A stretch of 64,000 nucleotides of DNA from Tenrec ecaudatus (lineage: Eukaryota; Chordata; Mammalia; Afrosoricida; Tenrecidae), in NCBI RefSeq assembly GCF_050624435.1, contig NC_134546.1, positions 16,949,001 through 17,013,000 on the forward strand, read 5' to 3'. Position 1 is the stretch's first letter, and each line of letters begins with the position of its first letter. Of this stretch, positions 1-12,693 are shown one piece after another. Made by a program: the position numbers and the translations under genes. The notes below the pieces were generated by a model. It was not told the origin of the DNA and searched no databases. It saw nothing but the letters and a program-made list of their open reading frames with translations.

Positions 1-429
1 AAAGTGCCTCCAGCCTAAGTTACCCTAAAATAAAATATCCTTTCATGAAAAAGTGGGAATCATGACATTCCCACGTTAAAAAAAAAAAAGCTCAATTGTT
101 TTTGGTGCATCGAATCATGAGCTTCAAAAAGTCAACCTGCTATTGGTGAACGTGATGCTTTTGTGGAAATTGGATTATTTCTCAAAAATACCAAGCTTCT
201 TGGTGGGTACCTTTTCACTAATTGCATTGTTCCTCATTTTTCAAGTTTGTACTTTCTGAAAATTTCCAAAAAGTCTTCCTAGAAAAAATGGGGCCTTAGA
301 GTAAATAGTTGTCATTCTTAGAACTGTGTGAGAATGTAAGAAGTAAGGCTTCACAAGGCACGCGACTGACAGTCTAAGCAGGAAAATCCCAGGGCCAGGA
401 ACTCTGCTCTTCCTGCGGGGAGCCCATAC
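1..429. other. C2orf42 intron, nothing recognised
   Basis: Left-edge intron sequence following coding exon 5. An A tract at about 79-89 is the only simple repeat. No repeat family or exon is seen. Confidence 0.6.
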
Positions 430-537
430 CTGTGGTGGAGTTGGGGAGCCGCTTTTTTGCACTTCCCATAGAGATCCTCTGTTGCAGGGCTTCAAAGAAG
501 GACTGGGGAATGTGGAACACCAAGGGCTCAGGTTTGC
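430..537 (-). CDS. C2orf42: C2orf42 coding exon 5
   Basis: 108 bp between acceptor CCTGCAG and donor GTATGG. It encodes [20 protein letters not shown] and [15 protein letters not shown]. This is the last C2orf42 exon in the window. The remaining roughly 157 residues must lie to the left of position 1. Confidence 0.93.
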
Positions 538-3500
538 CTGCAGGACATAAGTGGCAGCTCAGGAGGGTTCTGATGGGTGGGAGAGGTGAACAAATGACGC
601 GCAATGGAGGGCGGAAATAATGCAGGCTTACTGAGGCTTCTTGATACTGAAGAAAAAAAATCCACGTTCATCATGGTGCATCAAGCACTGGTATCAGCCC
701 TACTCTTTTTCCCTTAGGAAGATAAAATATACACATATGTTCAGCACATCCTTGTCATCCCAAACTATCACTTTTCAAATGCCCAATTTTGTACACACCA
801 CCATGGCACAGGGTTTGTGAGAATGAGACCAGGTGAGAGTGACGAGGCAGAGGGGTGGAGAGGGTACCCACTCGCCCCTGCTCACGATCCCCGCCACTTG
901 CTGGCACAGCCACGACGTAGCAAAGCAACCACATACATTCATTCAGAGGATCGGACCAGGAATGCAGAGACCACAAAGTTGGGTGATCAGCTAGTCAATT
1001 AGCATCAGCCTTCCTCTGAACTCAGGCCAAGGGTCAAATGAGTACAGAGTTGTCCTCAAACATCACCACCTAAGGGATTAGTTACGGCAGAGGGGGAAAC
1101 CGAGAACCAGGTGAATAACACTTAATTTCTATCAGCCAAGTGCGACTCAGGAGCTCCGGTGGCATAGTAGGTCACACACCGGGTTGTCAACTTCAAGGTC
1201 AGCAGTTTGAAACCACCAGACTGCCAGAGAAGGATGAGGCTTTCTACTCTTTAAAGGGCTACAGTCTCATAAACGGATTGTGCTCGCAATTGTCCGATAT
1301 GGCTCGATGTGATCAAACTATGGAATGATATATGTATTAACTCCCAGTTAATAATAATTAATCAAGCGATATGAATAAACAATAAACGTTAATTATATAA
1401 TGCAGTGATGGGGGGGGGTTTACAGACTCAGAAAGCCACGGCCGCTGTTCCACTGTCCTCGAGGGCTGCTGTGAGTCAGAATCAAGCAAACGGCGGTGAG
1501 GTCGGAGGGGTTTTTTGGGATACAACTGAAACCATCTTTAAAAAAATTAGTTTACTTTTAGCAGTTTCACAGACCTGCACGTCACGGGTCATCCATTTCC
1601 ACAGTTCAGTCACACTCATACGAGCTGTGCCACCATCACCACGAGCAAGTCCAGGGCATTCCTTCCTCCCGGTCCCTGTCGTTGCTCGCTCCCCCTCTCC
1701 TGCCAGCCTCCCCTGTCACGTCCCTTTGAGCCTAGCGATCCAAAGCTGTCGTTTCTATAGGTTTACCTGCTCTGGTTTCACATACAGAAAAACAGGAAAT
1801 CAAGACAAAATATAAGCAAACTACCCAACGAGGACAGAATGGAGAAAAGCTTCAATCGAAAACAAAGCAGAAAAGATTGAAGGCTGGAGTAATCAATTAT
1901 GCATTGGATTACGAGGGAAATCAATACCAAGGTGTCAGATTTTGACCTAACGACATTTGCGGTCATCAGCCCCGCAGTGTGCACTGCCTGACCAGGCCTT
2001 TCCCATCTCGGGCCCGTAGTCTGAGGGAGTTCATCTGAGGCTTAAGTCACATAGAGGACCCTGTGAATGGGTTTGGGACTTAAAAACCATCTCTTCAAGA
2101 CCTAAAGGTAGAGGCTTCTTAAGGAAAGACCTGAGGAGCCGATCCCAAGGGCTCAAGCAGAAAGCAAATGTTTGGAGAATGACGATGGCAACACATGTAC
2201 AAATATGCCTGACACAATGGATGGATGGATGGATTGCGATAAGAGTTGTACAAGCCCCCAATAAAATGACTAAAAAGTCAGAGTTAAGGAGGTCAACGGC
2301 CTTTTAAAACAAAGGTTAAGCTAGGAAAATAAAAGTTAAGCTTTCTAAAATTTCTTGGAAAAATTACCTTTTTTTCAACTGACATATGTGTGCAATGCAG
2401 AACATCAGTGACAAAACTCAATACTTTTGAGTCTCTAAAAGATTCACGTCTGGGCACGTCAGAGGAATCACCCCACACAGAAGTGAGAAATTCTTTTATT
2501 CTGAAATTAGATGATGCGGGACATACAAGGATCAGCACAACGCTACAAGAAGGGCTGACTAACGTACGAGTCCCTCCGGCAGCGCTGGGGGAGACAGACT
2601 TGCAGTGCAGGGGGCCTGAAGGTGGGGGACAGACTTGCAGTGCAGGGGGGCTGAAGGTGGGGAGACAGACTTGCAGTGCAGGGGGCCTGAAGGTGGGGGG
2701 ACAGACTTGCAGTGCAGGGGGCCTGAAGGTGGGGAGACAGACTTGCAGTGCAGGGGGGCTGAAGGTGGGGAGACAGACTTGCAGTGCAGGGGGACTGAAG
2801 GTGGGGGGACAGACTTGCAGTGCCAGGGGACTGAAGGTGGGGGACAGACTTGCAGTGCCGGGGGCCTGAAGGTGGGGAGTCAGACTTGCAGTGCAGGGGG
2901 GCTGAAGGTGGGGAGACAGACTTGCAGTGCAGGGGGGCTGAAGGTGGGGAGACAGACTTGCAGTGCAGGGGGCCTGAAGGTGGGGGGACAGACTTGCAGT
3001 GCCGGGGGACTGAAGGTGGGGGACAGACTTGCAGTGCAGGGGGGCTGAAGGTGGGGAGACAGACTTGCAGTGCAGGGGGGCTGAAGGTGGGGAGACAGAC
3101 TTGCAGTGCAGGGGGCCGGAAGGTGGGGAGTCAGACTTGCAGTGCAGGGGGGCTGAAGGTGGGGGACAGACTTGCAGTGCAGGGGGGCTGAAGGTGGGGG
3201 ACAGACTTGCAGTGCAGGGGGGCTGAAGGTGGGGGACAGACTTGCAGTGCCGGGGGCCTGAAGGTGGGGAGTCAGACTTGCAGTGCAGGGGGCCTGAAGG
3301 TGGGGAGACAGACTTGCAGTGCAGGGGGCCTGAAGGTGGGGGGACAGACTTGCAGTGCAGGGGGACTGAAGGTGGGGGACAGACTTGCAGTGCCGGGGGA
3401 CTGAAGGTGGGGAACAGACTTGCAGTGCAGGGGGACTGAAGGTGGGGGACAGACTTGCAGTGCATGGGGACTGAAGGTGGGGGACAGACTTGCAGTGCAG

Positions 3501-4329
3501 GGGGCCTGAAGGTGGGGGGACAGACTTGCAGTGCCGGGGGACTGAAGGTGGGGGGACAGCGGTGACGCTATCATGTTGGAAAAGGCGAGAAGACTTAGCT
3601 CAGCAGCAGGGGCAGGGCAGGGATGGGATGCTGGGGGATCACAGAATGTGCCTTACATTCTTATTCGTGTCCTATTTTCTTCTTCTTTTTTTTTTTTAAC
3701 ATTTTATTAGGGACTCATACAACTCTTATCACAATCCATACATCAATTGTATAAAGCACATCCGTACATTCTTTACCCTGATCATTTTCAAAGCATTTGC
3801 TCTCCACTTAAGCCCTTTGCACCAGGTCCTCTTTTTCCCCTCTCTCCCCGCTCCCCCCTCCCTCATGTGCCCTTGATAATTTATAGATTGTTATTTTGTC
3901 ATATCTTGCCCTATCCGGAGTCTCCCATCACCCCTTCTCTGCCATCCATCTCCCAAGGAGGAGGTCACATGTGGATCCTTGTAATCGGTTCCCCCTTTCC
4001 AACCCACTCACCCTCTACTCTCCCAGTATCACCCCTCAGACCCTGGTCCTAAAGGTATCATCCACCCTGGATTCCCTGTGCCTCCAGCTCCCATATGCAC
4101 CAGTGTACAACCTCTGCCTTATCCAGTCCTGCAAGGTAGAATTCAGATAATGGTAGCTGGGGGGAGGAAGCATCCAGGATCTGGGGGAAAGCTGTGTTCT
4201 TCATCGGTACTACATCGCACCCTGACTGACCCATCTCCTCCCCTAAACCCCTCTGTGAGGGAATCTCCAGTGGCTGACAAATGGGCTTTGGGTCTCCACT
4301 TTGCACTTCCCTCTTCATTCACTATGGTA

Positions 4330-4360
<31 letters not shown>

Positions 4361-7300
4361 TTGCATGATGCCTTATACCTGGTCCCTTTGGCACCTCGTG
4401 ATCGCACAGGCTGGTGTGCTTCTTCCATGTGGGCTTTGTAGCTTCTGAGCTAGATGGTCGCTTGTTCACCTTCAAGCCTTTAAGACCTCAGACACTCTCT
4501 CTCTCTTTTTTTTTTTTAAATTTTAACAATTTATTAAGGGCTCATACAATTCTTATCACAGTTCATACATATACATACATCAATTGTATAAAGCACATCT
4601 GTACAGTCTTTGCCCTAATCATTTTTTTCTCTTTTCTTTTTTTACATTTTATTAGGGACCCATACTACTCTTATCACCATCCATACTTATACATACATCA
4701 ATTGTATAAAGCACATCCATACATTCCCTGCCCCAATCATTCTCAAGGCATTTGCTCTCCACTTAAGCCCCTTGCATCAGGTCCTCTTTTTTTTTCCCCT
4801 CCCTCCCCTTTCCCCCCTCCCTCATGTGCCCTTGGTAATTTATACATCGTTATTTTGTCATATCTTGCCCTATCCGGAGTCTCCCTTCCCCCCTTCTCTG
4901 CTGTCCCTCTCCCAGGGAAGAGGTCACATGTGGATCCTTGTAATCAGTTCCCCCTTTCCAACCCACTCACCCTCCACTCTCCCAGCATCGTCCCTCACAC
5001 CCTTGGTCCTGAAGGTATCATCCACCCTGGATTCCCTGTACCTCCAGCCCTCATATGTACCAGTGTACAGCCTCTGTCCTATCCAGCCCTGCAAGGTAGA
5101 ATTCGGATCATGGTAGTTGGGGGGAGGAAGCATCCAGGATCTGGGGGAAAGCTGTGTTCTTCATTGGTACTACCTCGCACCCTAATTAACCCATCTCCTC
5201 TCCTAAACGCCTCTATGCGGGGATCTCCATTGGCCGACACTTGGGCCTTGGGTCTCCACTCTGCACTTCCCCCTTCATTTAATATGGTATATATATACAT
5301 ATACATATACACATATATACACACACTTATACGTTGTTTTTTTTTTGCATGATGCCTTATACCTGGTCCCTTGGCACCTCGTGATCGCACTGGCCGGTGT
5401 GCTTCGTCCATGTGGGCTTTTTTGCTTCTGAGCTAGATGGCCGCTTGTTCACCTTCAAGCCTTTAAGACCCCAGACACTATCTCTTTTGATAGCCAGGCA
5501 CCATCAGCTTTCTTCACCACATTTGCTTATGCACCCATTTGTCTTCAGCGATCCTATCATGGAGGTGTGCAGTCAATGATATGATTTTTTGTTCTTTGAT
5601 GCCTGGTAACTGATCCCTTTGGGACCACTCGATCACACAGGCTGGTGTGTTCTTCCATGTGGACTTCGTTGCTTCTGAGCTAGATGGCCGCTTGTTTATT
5701 TTCAAGCCTTTAAGACCCCAGTCACTATCTCTTTTGATAGCCGGGCACCATCAGCTTTCTTCACCACATTTACTTGTTCACACACTTTGGCTCCAGCCGT
5801 TGTGTCGGGAGAGTGAGCATCATAGAGTTCCAATTTAATAAAAGAAGGTATTCATGCATTGAGGGAGTGTTTGAGTAGAGGCCCAAGGTCCTTCCGCCAC
5901 CTTAATACTTGACCTATAAATATAGACACATAGATCTATTTCCCCATCCTCCTATATATATTTGCATGTACATGTCTTTGTCTAGACCTCCATGAATGCC
6001 CTTTGACTCCTAGCTCTTTCCTCCATCTCCCTTGACTTTGCTCCTGCCCTACTACCATGCTTCATCGCCACCTGGGCTAGAGTATACCTCTTCTCTAAGC
6101 AACCTTACCCTTGGATCATTTCCCACCAGGCCTGCCACTCCCCCTTCTCTACCATTTGGGGTCCCATGTTTTTCCCTTGTCCCTGGGTTTGTTAACACCA
6201 CTTCCTTACCCCCCTACCCCCCCACCCCAAGTCCCCCCGGAACTGTCGGTCCCGTTGTTTTTCCTCCAGATAGTTCATCCAGCCTGTCCTATTCAGACAG
6301 ACCTGTGGAGTCACTAACATGCACGAAAACAAGACAGAGGAAAACAAAGCAACAGTATACAACCAGACAACAAAACAACAAAAACAAACCACTGACAAAG
6401 AACAGAACAAAACAGTTCACAAGAGAAAAGCTTGTAGTTAGTTCAGGGATCGTTTGCTGGCCCTTAGGAGCGTTTTCCAGTCCAGTCTGTTGGGGCACCA
6501 CGCCCTGGCCCCAAAGTCCACTTTCAGCATTCCCTGGGGACCTTGCCACTCCATTCCCTTGCTGTTCCGCTGCACTCCCCCAGTGATTTGCCTCGGTGTG
6601 GTGGGATCAGATCAGGTGCTATTCCCACACTGTGTCTCCGGTGCTGTCCCCTGTATTGCCCTTAGTCACTGAGGGACATCATGTCTCATAGTAGGGCCGA
6701 CACTATCTCTTTTGATAGCCGGGCACCATCAGCTTTCTTTGCCACATTTGCTTATGCACCCGTTTGTCTTCGGCGATCGTATCATGGAGGTGTGCAGCCA
6801 ATGATATGATTTTTTGTTCTTTGATGCCCGTGTCCTATTTTCTGTATCATATTATTTTACACAATAAATACATACATTTTAAAAGAAAAACAAGAAAAGA
6901 CTCTTTGTAACCCTGAGGAGCCCTGCTGCTATCCTCGGTCACATGCTGAACGACTACTTTCTGCAGGGTTGTCAGTTCAAGCCTTTCAACGGGTCCACAG
7001 GAAAAGCGGAAGCTTTCTGCTCCTATAAAGATGGATACCCTTTGGGGCATAGCTCAGTTAGAAGAAAAAGGGCCCAGGATGGAGGGGGGGAGGGTGTGAT
7101 AAACAAACAAACAAAAAATGTATACCCTTTGGAATCTGCAGGGACAGTTCTGCACCCTCCTCGAGGCTTGCTAAGAGTTGGAACTGACTCAATGGCAGTG
7201 AGTTTAGTTTTTACAACCCTAAAAGGTTTCCTAAAACAGTAATTTCTGAAGTCTTCCTTATTCTGGATTAAAAATTCAACTAAGCTGTATTTCAAGGCCC

Positions 7301-10300
7301 TCCGTTCGTGAGCTTCTTCTATTCGCCATAAATGATACTCATTCTAGTCCTTCAAGATGCATCCCCTCCTGGGGTGTTTTTTTGTTTTGTCTTCCTTTTC
7401 CCAATGATATCCATAAACTGGAACATATTCAGCAAAGAATATCAAGATTCTATGAGGTCTTTAAATATGCCAGGAAGAATGTTCAAAAAACCTGGGGTGT
7501 TCTCTGAACCAGAGAGGGCCTATTAGGTGGGGCAACGGAAATGAGAGTGTGTGCGCGCGCGTGTGCACGTGTTCAGGACACTGGCACTGTAGGCTAGGCA
7601 TTGAACTGCTAACCCAAAGGTTGGTGGTTCAAACCCACCACTACACCAGAGAAAGATGGTGTGGTCTCCCCCCATGGAGATGTAGTCTTGGGAGTCCTAC
7701 ACAGGGTCCCGTGACTCAAAAGAGCCTTGAAGTCAGTGGGTACGGGAGGTTTGATGTGAGTGTCAGGAATTATTATTTGGAAACAAGATTATGCCCCGGT
7801 GGTTCCACAGCACAGACTAGAGTCAACAGGAAAATGTGACAAGGAAACATGGGCACTTGGCATGAGAAAGACCTTCCGTACAACAATGACTGTCCTGAAA
7901 ATGTATCACTCGTTATATTCAGTTGCCTCAAAAATCAGTGAGAGCTTCCCCATCCCTGGGCAGAGCCTGGGGAACTGCCCACCACGCTGGACTGGAGTGT
8001 ACTTACAGCATCTGGGAAGCCCAGAGGTTTCAGAGCTGGACCCCTGGCCAGTTTTCACTCTAATCTTCTAGTCTCTCCTGCTTTCCTCTACACTTCCCCT
8101 CCCTATCTTCACTTTCACTCATCAGTCAGTCTGCCATACTGTGATGGCCAGCATGTTACTGTGATGCTGACAGGGTTTCAAATCCTAGCAGGGTTCCTCA
8201 CAGCAAACAGGTTTCCCTGAAGCTTCCAGCCTAAACCAGACTGGGACAAGAAAGAAGCAAAGCTGGAGGACACTATGCTGAGTGAAATGAGTCAAAATAA
8301 AAGGACAAACATTGTAGGAGACCACTATCAAGAAAATCAAGAATAGGCATTCACACTAAAAGAAGCATCCTTTGATGGCTAGCAGAAATGGGAGGGGAAA
8401 GGAAGGAGGGAAATCACAGGCGAGAGCACGGACAAGTGACACAGTAAGTGCAGGGGAAGGCAATCCACAGCAGGAGAGAGGACGATAAACAGGATGGAGA
8501 CAGGAGAAAGCACTGGGAGGTTTCCAAGAGTTAAAGGGCAACAGAGGCAAATACTACAGTATACACAACTCTGCAATTGTGGTGTCCTACCAGTAGATGA
8601 CTGGATAGATATTCAACCAAGCTGAACAGGTGGGAGAGGAACAGTGGGGATGTACTAACTAATCTATATAGCTTAGCAGAGAATATCTGTATATGTATAC
8701 ATATATTTTTTCTGTATATGTACATTTATTTTTGCTGCAAATATATACGTGAATGTGCTAGAGCATACAAGGGGCAAAGTTATGAAAATGTCTTAGACGT
8801 AACCAAGCACCTTGAAGGAATGAGTCACGTGGCCTGAGACCAGGATCATAGTCTCAGGGATCAGAAGTGGCAGAGCCTAGGCCACAGAGACAGTCCTCTG
8901 CACCCCACGTGGGTGAGGAGTGACTGGAGTCCTGAAAGCTCGGGAGGAGTGTCTAAGGGTCGACTCTGGGTCTCTCCCCATCCAAAGGAGAAAAGAGGAA
9001 CGAAAATCCAGACACATGGAAACAATTAGTACAATGGACAAATGGACCAAGTCAACATGAAGACAATGGTTGGAGCAAATGGAGTAAAAAAGCTTAACAA
9101 AAGATTCCAAAGGGCTGCTCTAGAAGACAAAAACAGCATTATAATGAAATGTGGACGGACCTGGAGTTAGAAAACCCAAAGGGAAGAGCACTCTCAGCAT
9201 TTCTCAACCTGAACAACTGAAGGAAAACATTCAAGTCTTCAGTTTCACCATACTGTGCATACTCAAGGATAAGCCGACCCGAATATCAGCCGAGACACCC
9301 GGTGTTACCACAAAAACTGCATTAAAATGTGCTAAAAAACTTGACTCATACACGAGTATATACAGTAGAAGGAGTGTCCAGGCAAAATAGTTAACGATGC
9401 AGGAAACGTCAGAAGAAAGTGTTAGGAATACACACAGCCATTATTCTGAAAAACAAAAATTGTACGTGTTTAACCACTTCAGAAGGTAGTAGGATATACC
9501 ACATTACTCGCGCATAAGCCGAGTTGTTCACCACATTGCTAATGCCGTTTTGTGGTAAAATTAGGTGCCTCGGCTTATATTTGGGTTGGCTTATACTCGA
9601 GCGTAAACGGTAATAAAGGGCTGGCGCTGTACTGGAGGCATCAGTGAAAAATAAGCCTCCCAAATGAGAGAATGACAATTGAAATGTTTGAACAAATTGT
9701 CAGCACTCACTCATCTATGCCAAGAAACGTGGAAGACATCCATATTTGTGCCTATGAAAGGTGACCCAACAGAACGAGGAATTATCAAACATCATTTATT
9801 ATTATTATTATTAATCATTTTATTGGGGGGGCTCTTACAAATGTTACAACAATCCTTCATTCAATTGTATCAAGCACACTTGTACATACGTTGCCATCAG
9901 CATTTTCAAAACATGTTCTTTCTACTTGAGCCCTTAGTATCAGCTCCTCTTTTTACCCCGTTCTCCCTCACCCTCCCACCCTCATGAATCCTTGATCAAT
10001 TATATATTATTATTGTTATTTCATGTCTTACACTGTCCGTTGTCTCTCTTCACCCACATTTGTCCTCCGGCAGTGGGGGGCTATATATCCAACCTTGTGA
10101 TGGGCTCCCCCTTTCTCCCCACCCCCACCATCTCCCTACCCTCATGATATCACTGCTCCCACTACTATTCCTGAGGGTTTTGTCTGTCCTGAATTCCATG
10201 TGTCGAGAGCGCTTGTCTAAAAAATGAGGAGCTGATGCCAGGGACTTATGTGGAGAGCAAATGTTTTGAGGATGATGAGGGTAACGAATGTACAAATGTG

Positions 10301-12651
10301 CTTTACACAATTGATGTATGTATGGATTGTGATAAGAGTTGTATGAGCCCCCAATACAATGATTAAAAAAAAGAACTCCTATCTGTACTAATGTGTGCTC
10401 TCTGGCTTAGCGGGATTTGTCAGGAAGCACCGAGTCGGTGAAGTGGGCGAGGAAGCGTTCAGGAACTGGGGGAATGGGGTGTGCTGCAGCGGCGCGATAC
10501 AGTTCCCGTTACTGCACCCTTCCTTGTGACCCTTCTGTGGGGGGATGTCTAGTTGTCTACAGATGGACTTTGGGTCTCCACTCCAACCCCGCCAAACAAC
10601 ATCATTAATCATGCAAATAAAATTTTGCTAAAGATAATTCAAACACAGTTACAGCAGTACATCAACAAGAAGCTGCCAGAAATTCAAGCTGGATTCAGAA
10701 AAGGATGTGAAATAAGGGATATCACTGCTGACATCAGATGGCTTTTGGCTGAAAATGCCGAATACCAGAAAGATGTTTTCTTGATTATACAAAAGCATTA
10801 AAAAAAAAAAGAATTTGACTGTGTGGATCATAACATTATGGATAACACTGGAAAGAATGGAAATTCCTGAACACGTAACTGTGCACATGCAGAACCTGTG
10901 CAGACCAACAGGCAGCCCTTCACACAGAGAAAGGAGACACTGCATGGCTTTAAGTCGAGAAAGGCGTGCATCAGGGTTGCGTCCATTCGCCACACTTTGT
11001 CCATCCGTACACTGGACAAATATGACAAGCTGGACTAGGTGAAGAACTCAGAGTTGGAGAAGAACTCAGAGTTGGAGAAAGGCTCATGAACAACTTTCTG
11101 ATATGCAGCTAACACAGCCTTGCCCCATGAAAAAGAAGAGAACTTGAAGCCCTTCCTGTTTGCTTTTGGAAGCACCTCCCGGTGAAGGTCAATGACCACG
11201 GCCATAGTACATCTCAACATAAAGGAAACAAACATTTTCACAGCTGGACCAACAGATGGCGTCATGATAAATACAGAAAAGACTGGATTTGTCAAGGGTT
11301 TCATTTGAGTTGGATACACAATCAATGCTCATGGAAGCAGCAGTCAAGAAGTTAAATGATGTCTTCTTTGGGCAAGTCTGCCGTACACAACTTATTCAAA
11401 ATGGTTAGTGCAATGATGTCCATCTGAGGACCAGGTGCACCTGGAGCTAAGCTCCACGTGCATGCCCAAGCTGGACAATAAGGGGGACCAGAGAAGAGTC
11501 GGTGTATCTGGATCATGGCGCTAGCAAACAATATTGTGAACCGCCATGAAAACAAATACATCTTTCTTGGAAGAAGGACAAACTAGAATGATCCTAGAAG
11601 GGAGGATGGCAGGAGTTTGCCTCACAGCCTGTGGGTATGCTGTCAGAGGCAGCAGTCCCTGATGTCTTGAGAACGTCGTACTTGGTGGAGGGTCGGAGCA
11701 AAGAAGACCCCAAACGAGACGGAGTGACTCGGTGGTTACGACAAGGCCTCAGTTAACAGGCACTGTGCAGAGAGCACGTGACCAGGCATTAGATTAGTTT
11801 GTATGTGGGACTGCTACTAATCCACACTGGTTCCACAGCACCTACCAACAACAGCTTCAATGGAAGGGCAGAATGCGTCCAAGGTTTGACGTCATCCTAA
11901 CCAGACACAGAGACAAACACACACACCCAGCTTCAGAGCTACCTCACTTTACTTATTTATTCTTATCTCACTTTACTCATATGCTCTTTTGTCTCTTCCT
12001 CTCCAAATTCCTTTTGCTGCGCCTGCCTTTTCATTAGATTCCACTCTGAATTTTACTTTTTGGAAAAATAATTTATTTGGCTGCAGTTATGGAGATTATT
12101 AGATTTCTACTTTCCTAAAAACGTGGTGCCTTGTGGACTAAAGTCCAGTAACTTTTCCTTCCTTTAAAAACACAGTACAATTATAGCATGATAACTTTCG
12201 TTTTGTTTACTGCCGCCCACTTCCCAGCAGGTAGCCCACACTTACCATCAAACTGATAGTGCATGGTCTGATGGATGCGCTCCGTGACACTGGCCAGCCA
12301 CTCCTGGAAGGACAAGGTCACTTGTGCCTCATCCAACAGCTGGCTGCAGGCTAAGGAAAACAAACAAAACCAAAACCTTGTCAGTGACTTTCATCTTTCT
12401 TATAGAACATATAGTCAATTAAAGTTTGAAAAAGTTAAAGAGCTTGGACATAAAAAAAATGGAACAAAAATATTCAATGTATAGAAATTGAAGACACTAC
12501 CTGAAATGGAGGATTCAGGAGTTGCTATGTTGTTGTTAAGTGCTATGGAATCAGTTCTGACTCATAGCAACCCTATATGCAACAAAACAAAATACTCTCT
12601 GGTCTGTTTTCTTTTAGAATTCATATATATATGAATACATGTATTCAGCAG

Positions 12652-12693
<42 letters not shown>

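Noticed and set aside
2293..3465. 390-codon minus-strand open frame and several plus-strand frames of 65-159 codons
   Set aside because: They run through the minisatellite and are pure repeats of one short unit in shifted frames; no splice, start context or domain supports a protein.
2593..3560. CRISPR-like array of regular repeats
   Set aside because: There are no unique spacers between units, and the host is a mammal; it is a minisatellite.
4414..5352. 312-codon plus-strand open frame
   Set aside because: It is antisense to the L1 3' regions and crosses two of them; the encoded sequence is low complexity.
10553..10801. Intact reverse transcriptase gene
   Set aside because: The RT-like frame is short, stops after an A tract and resumes in other frames; it is a dead RTE copy.
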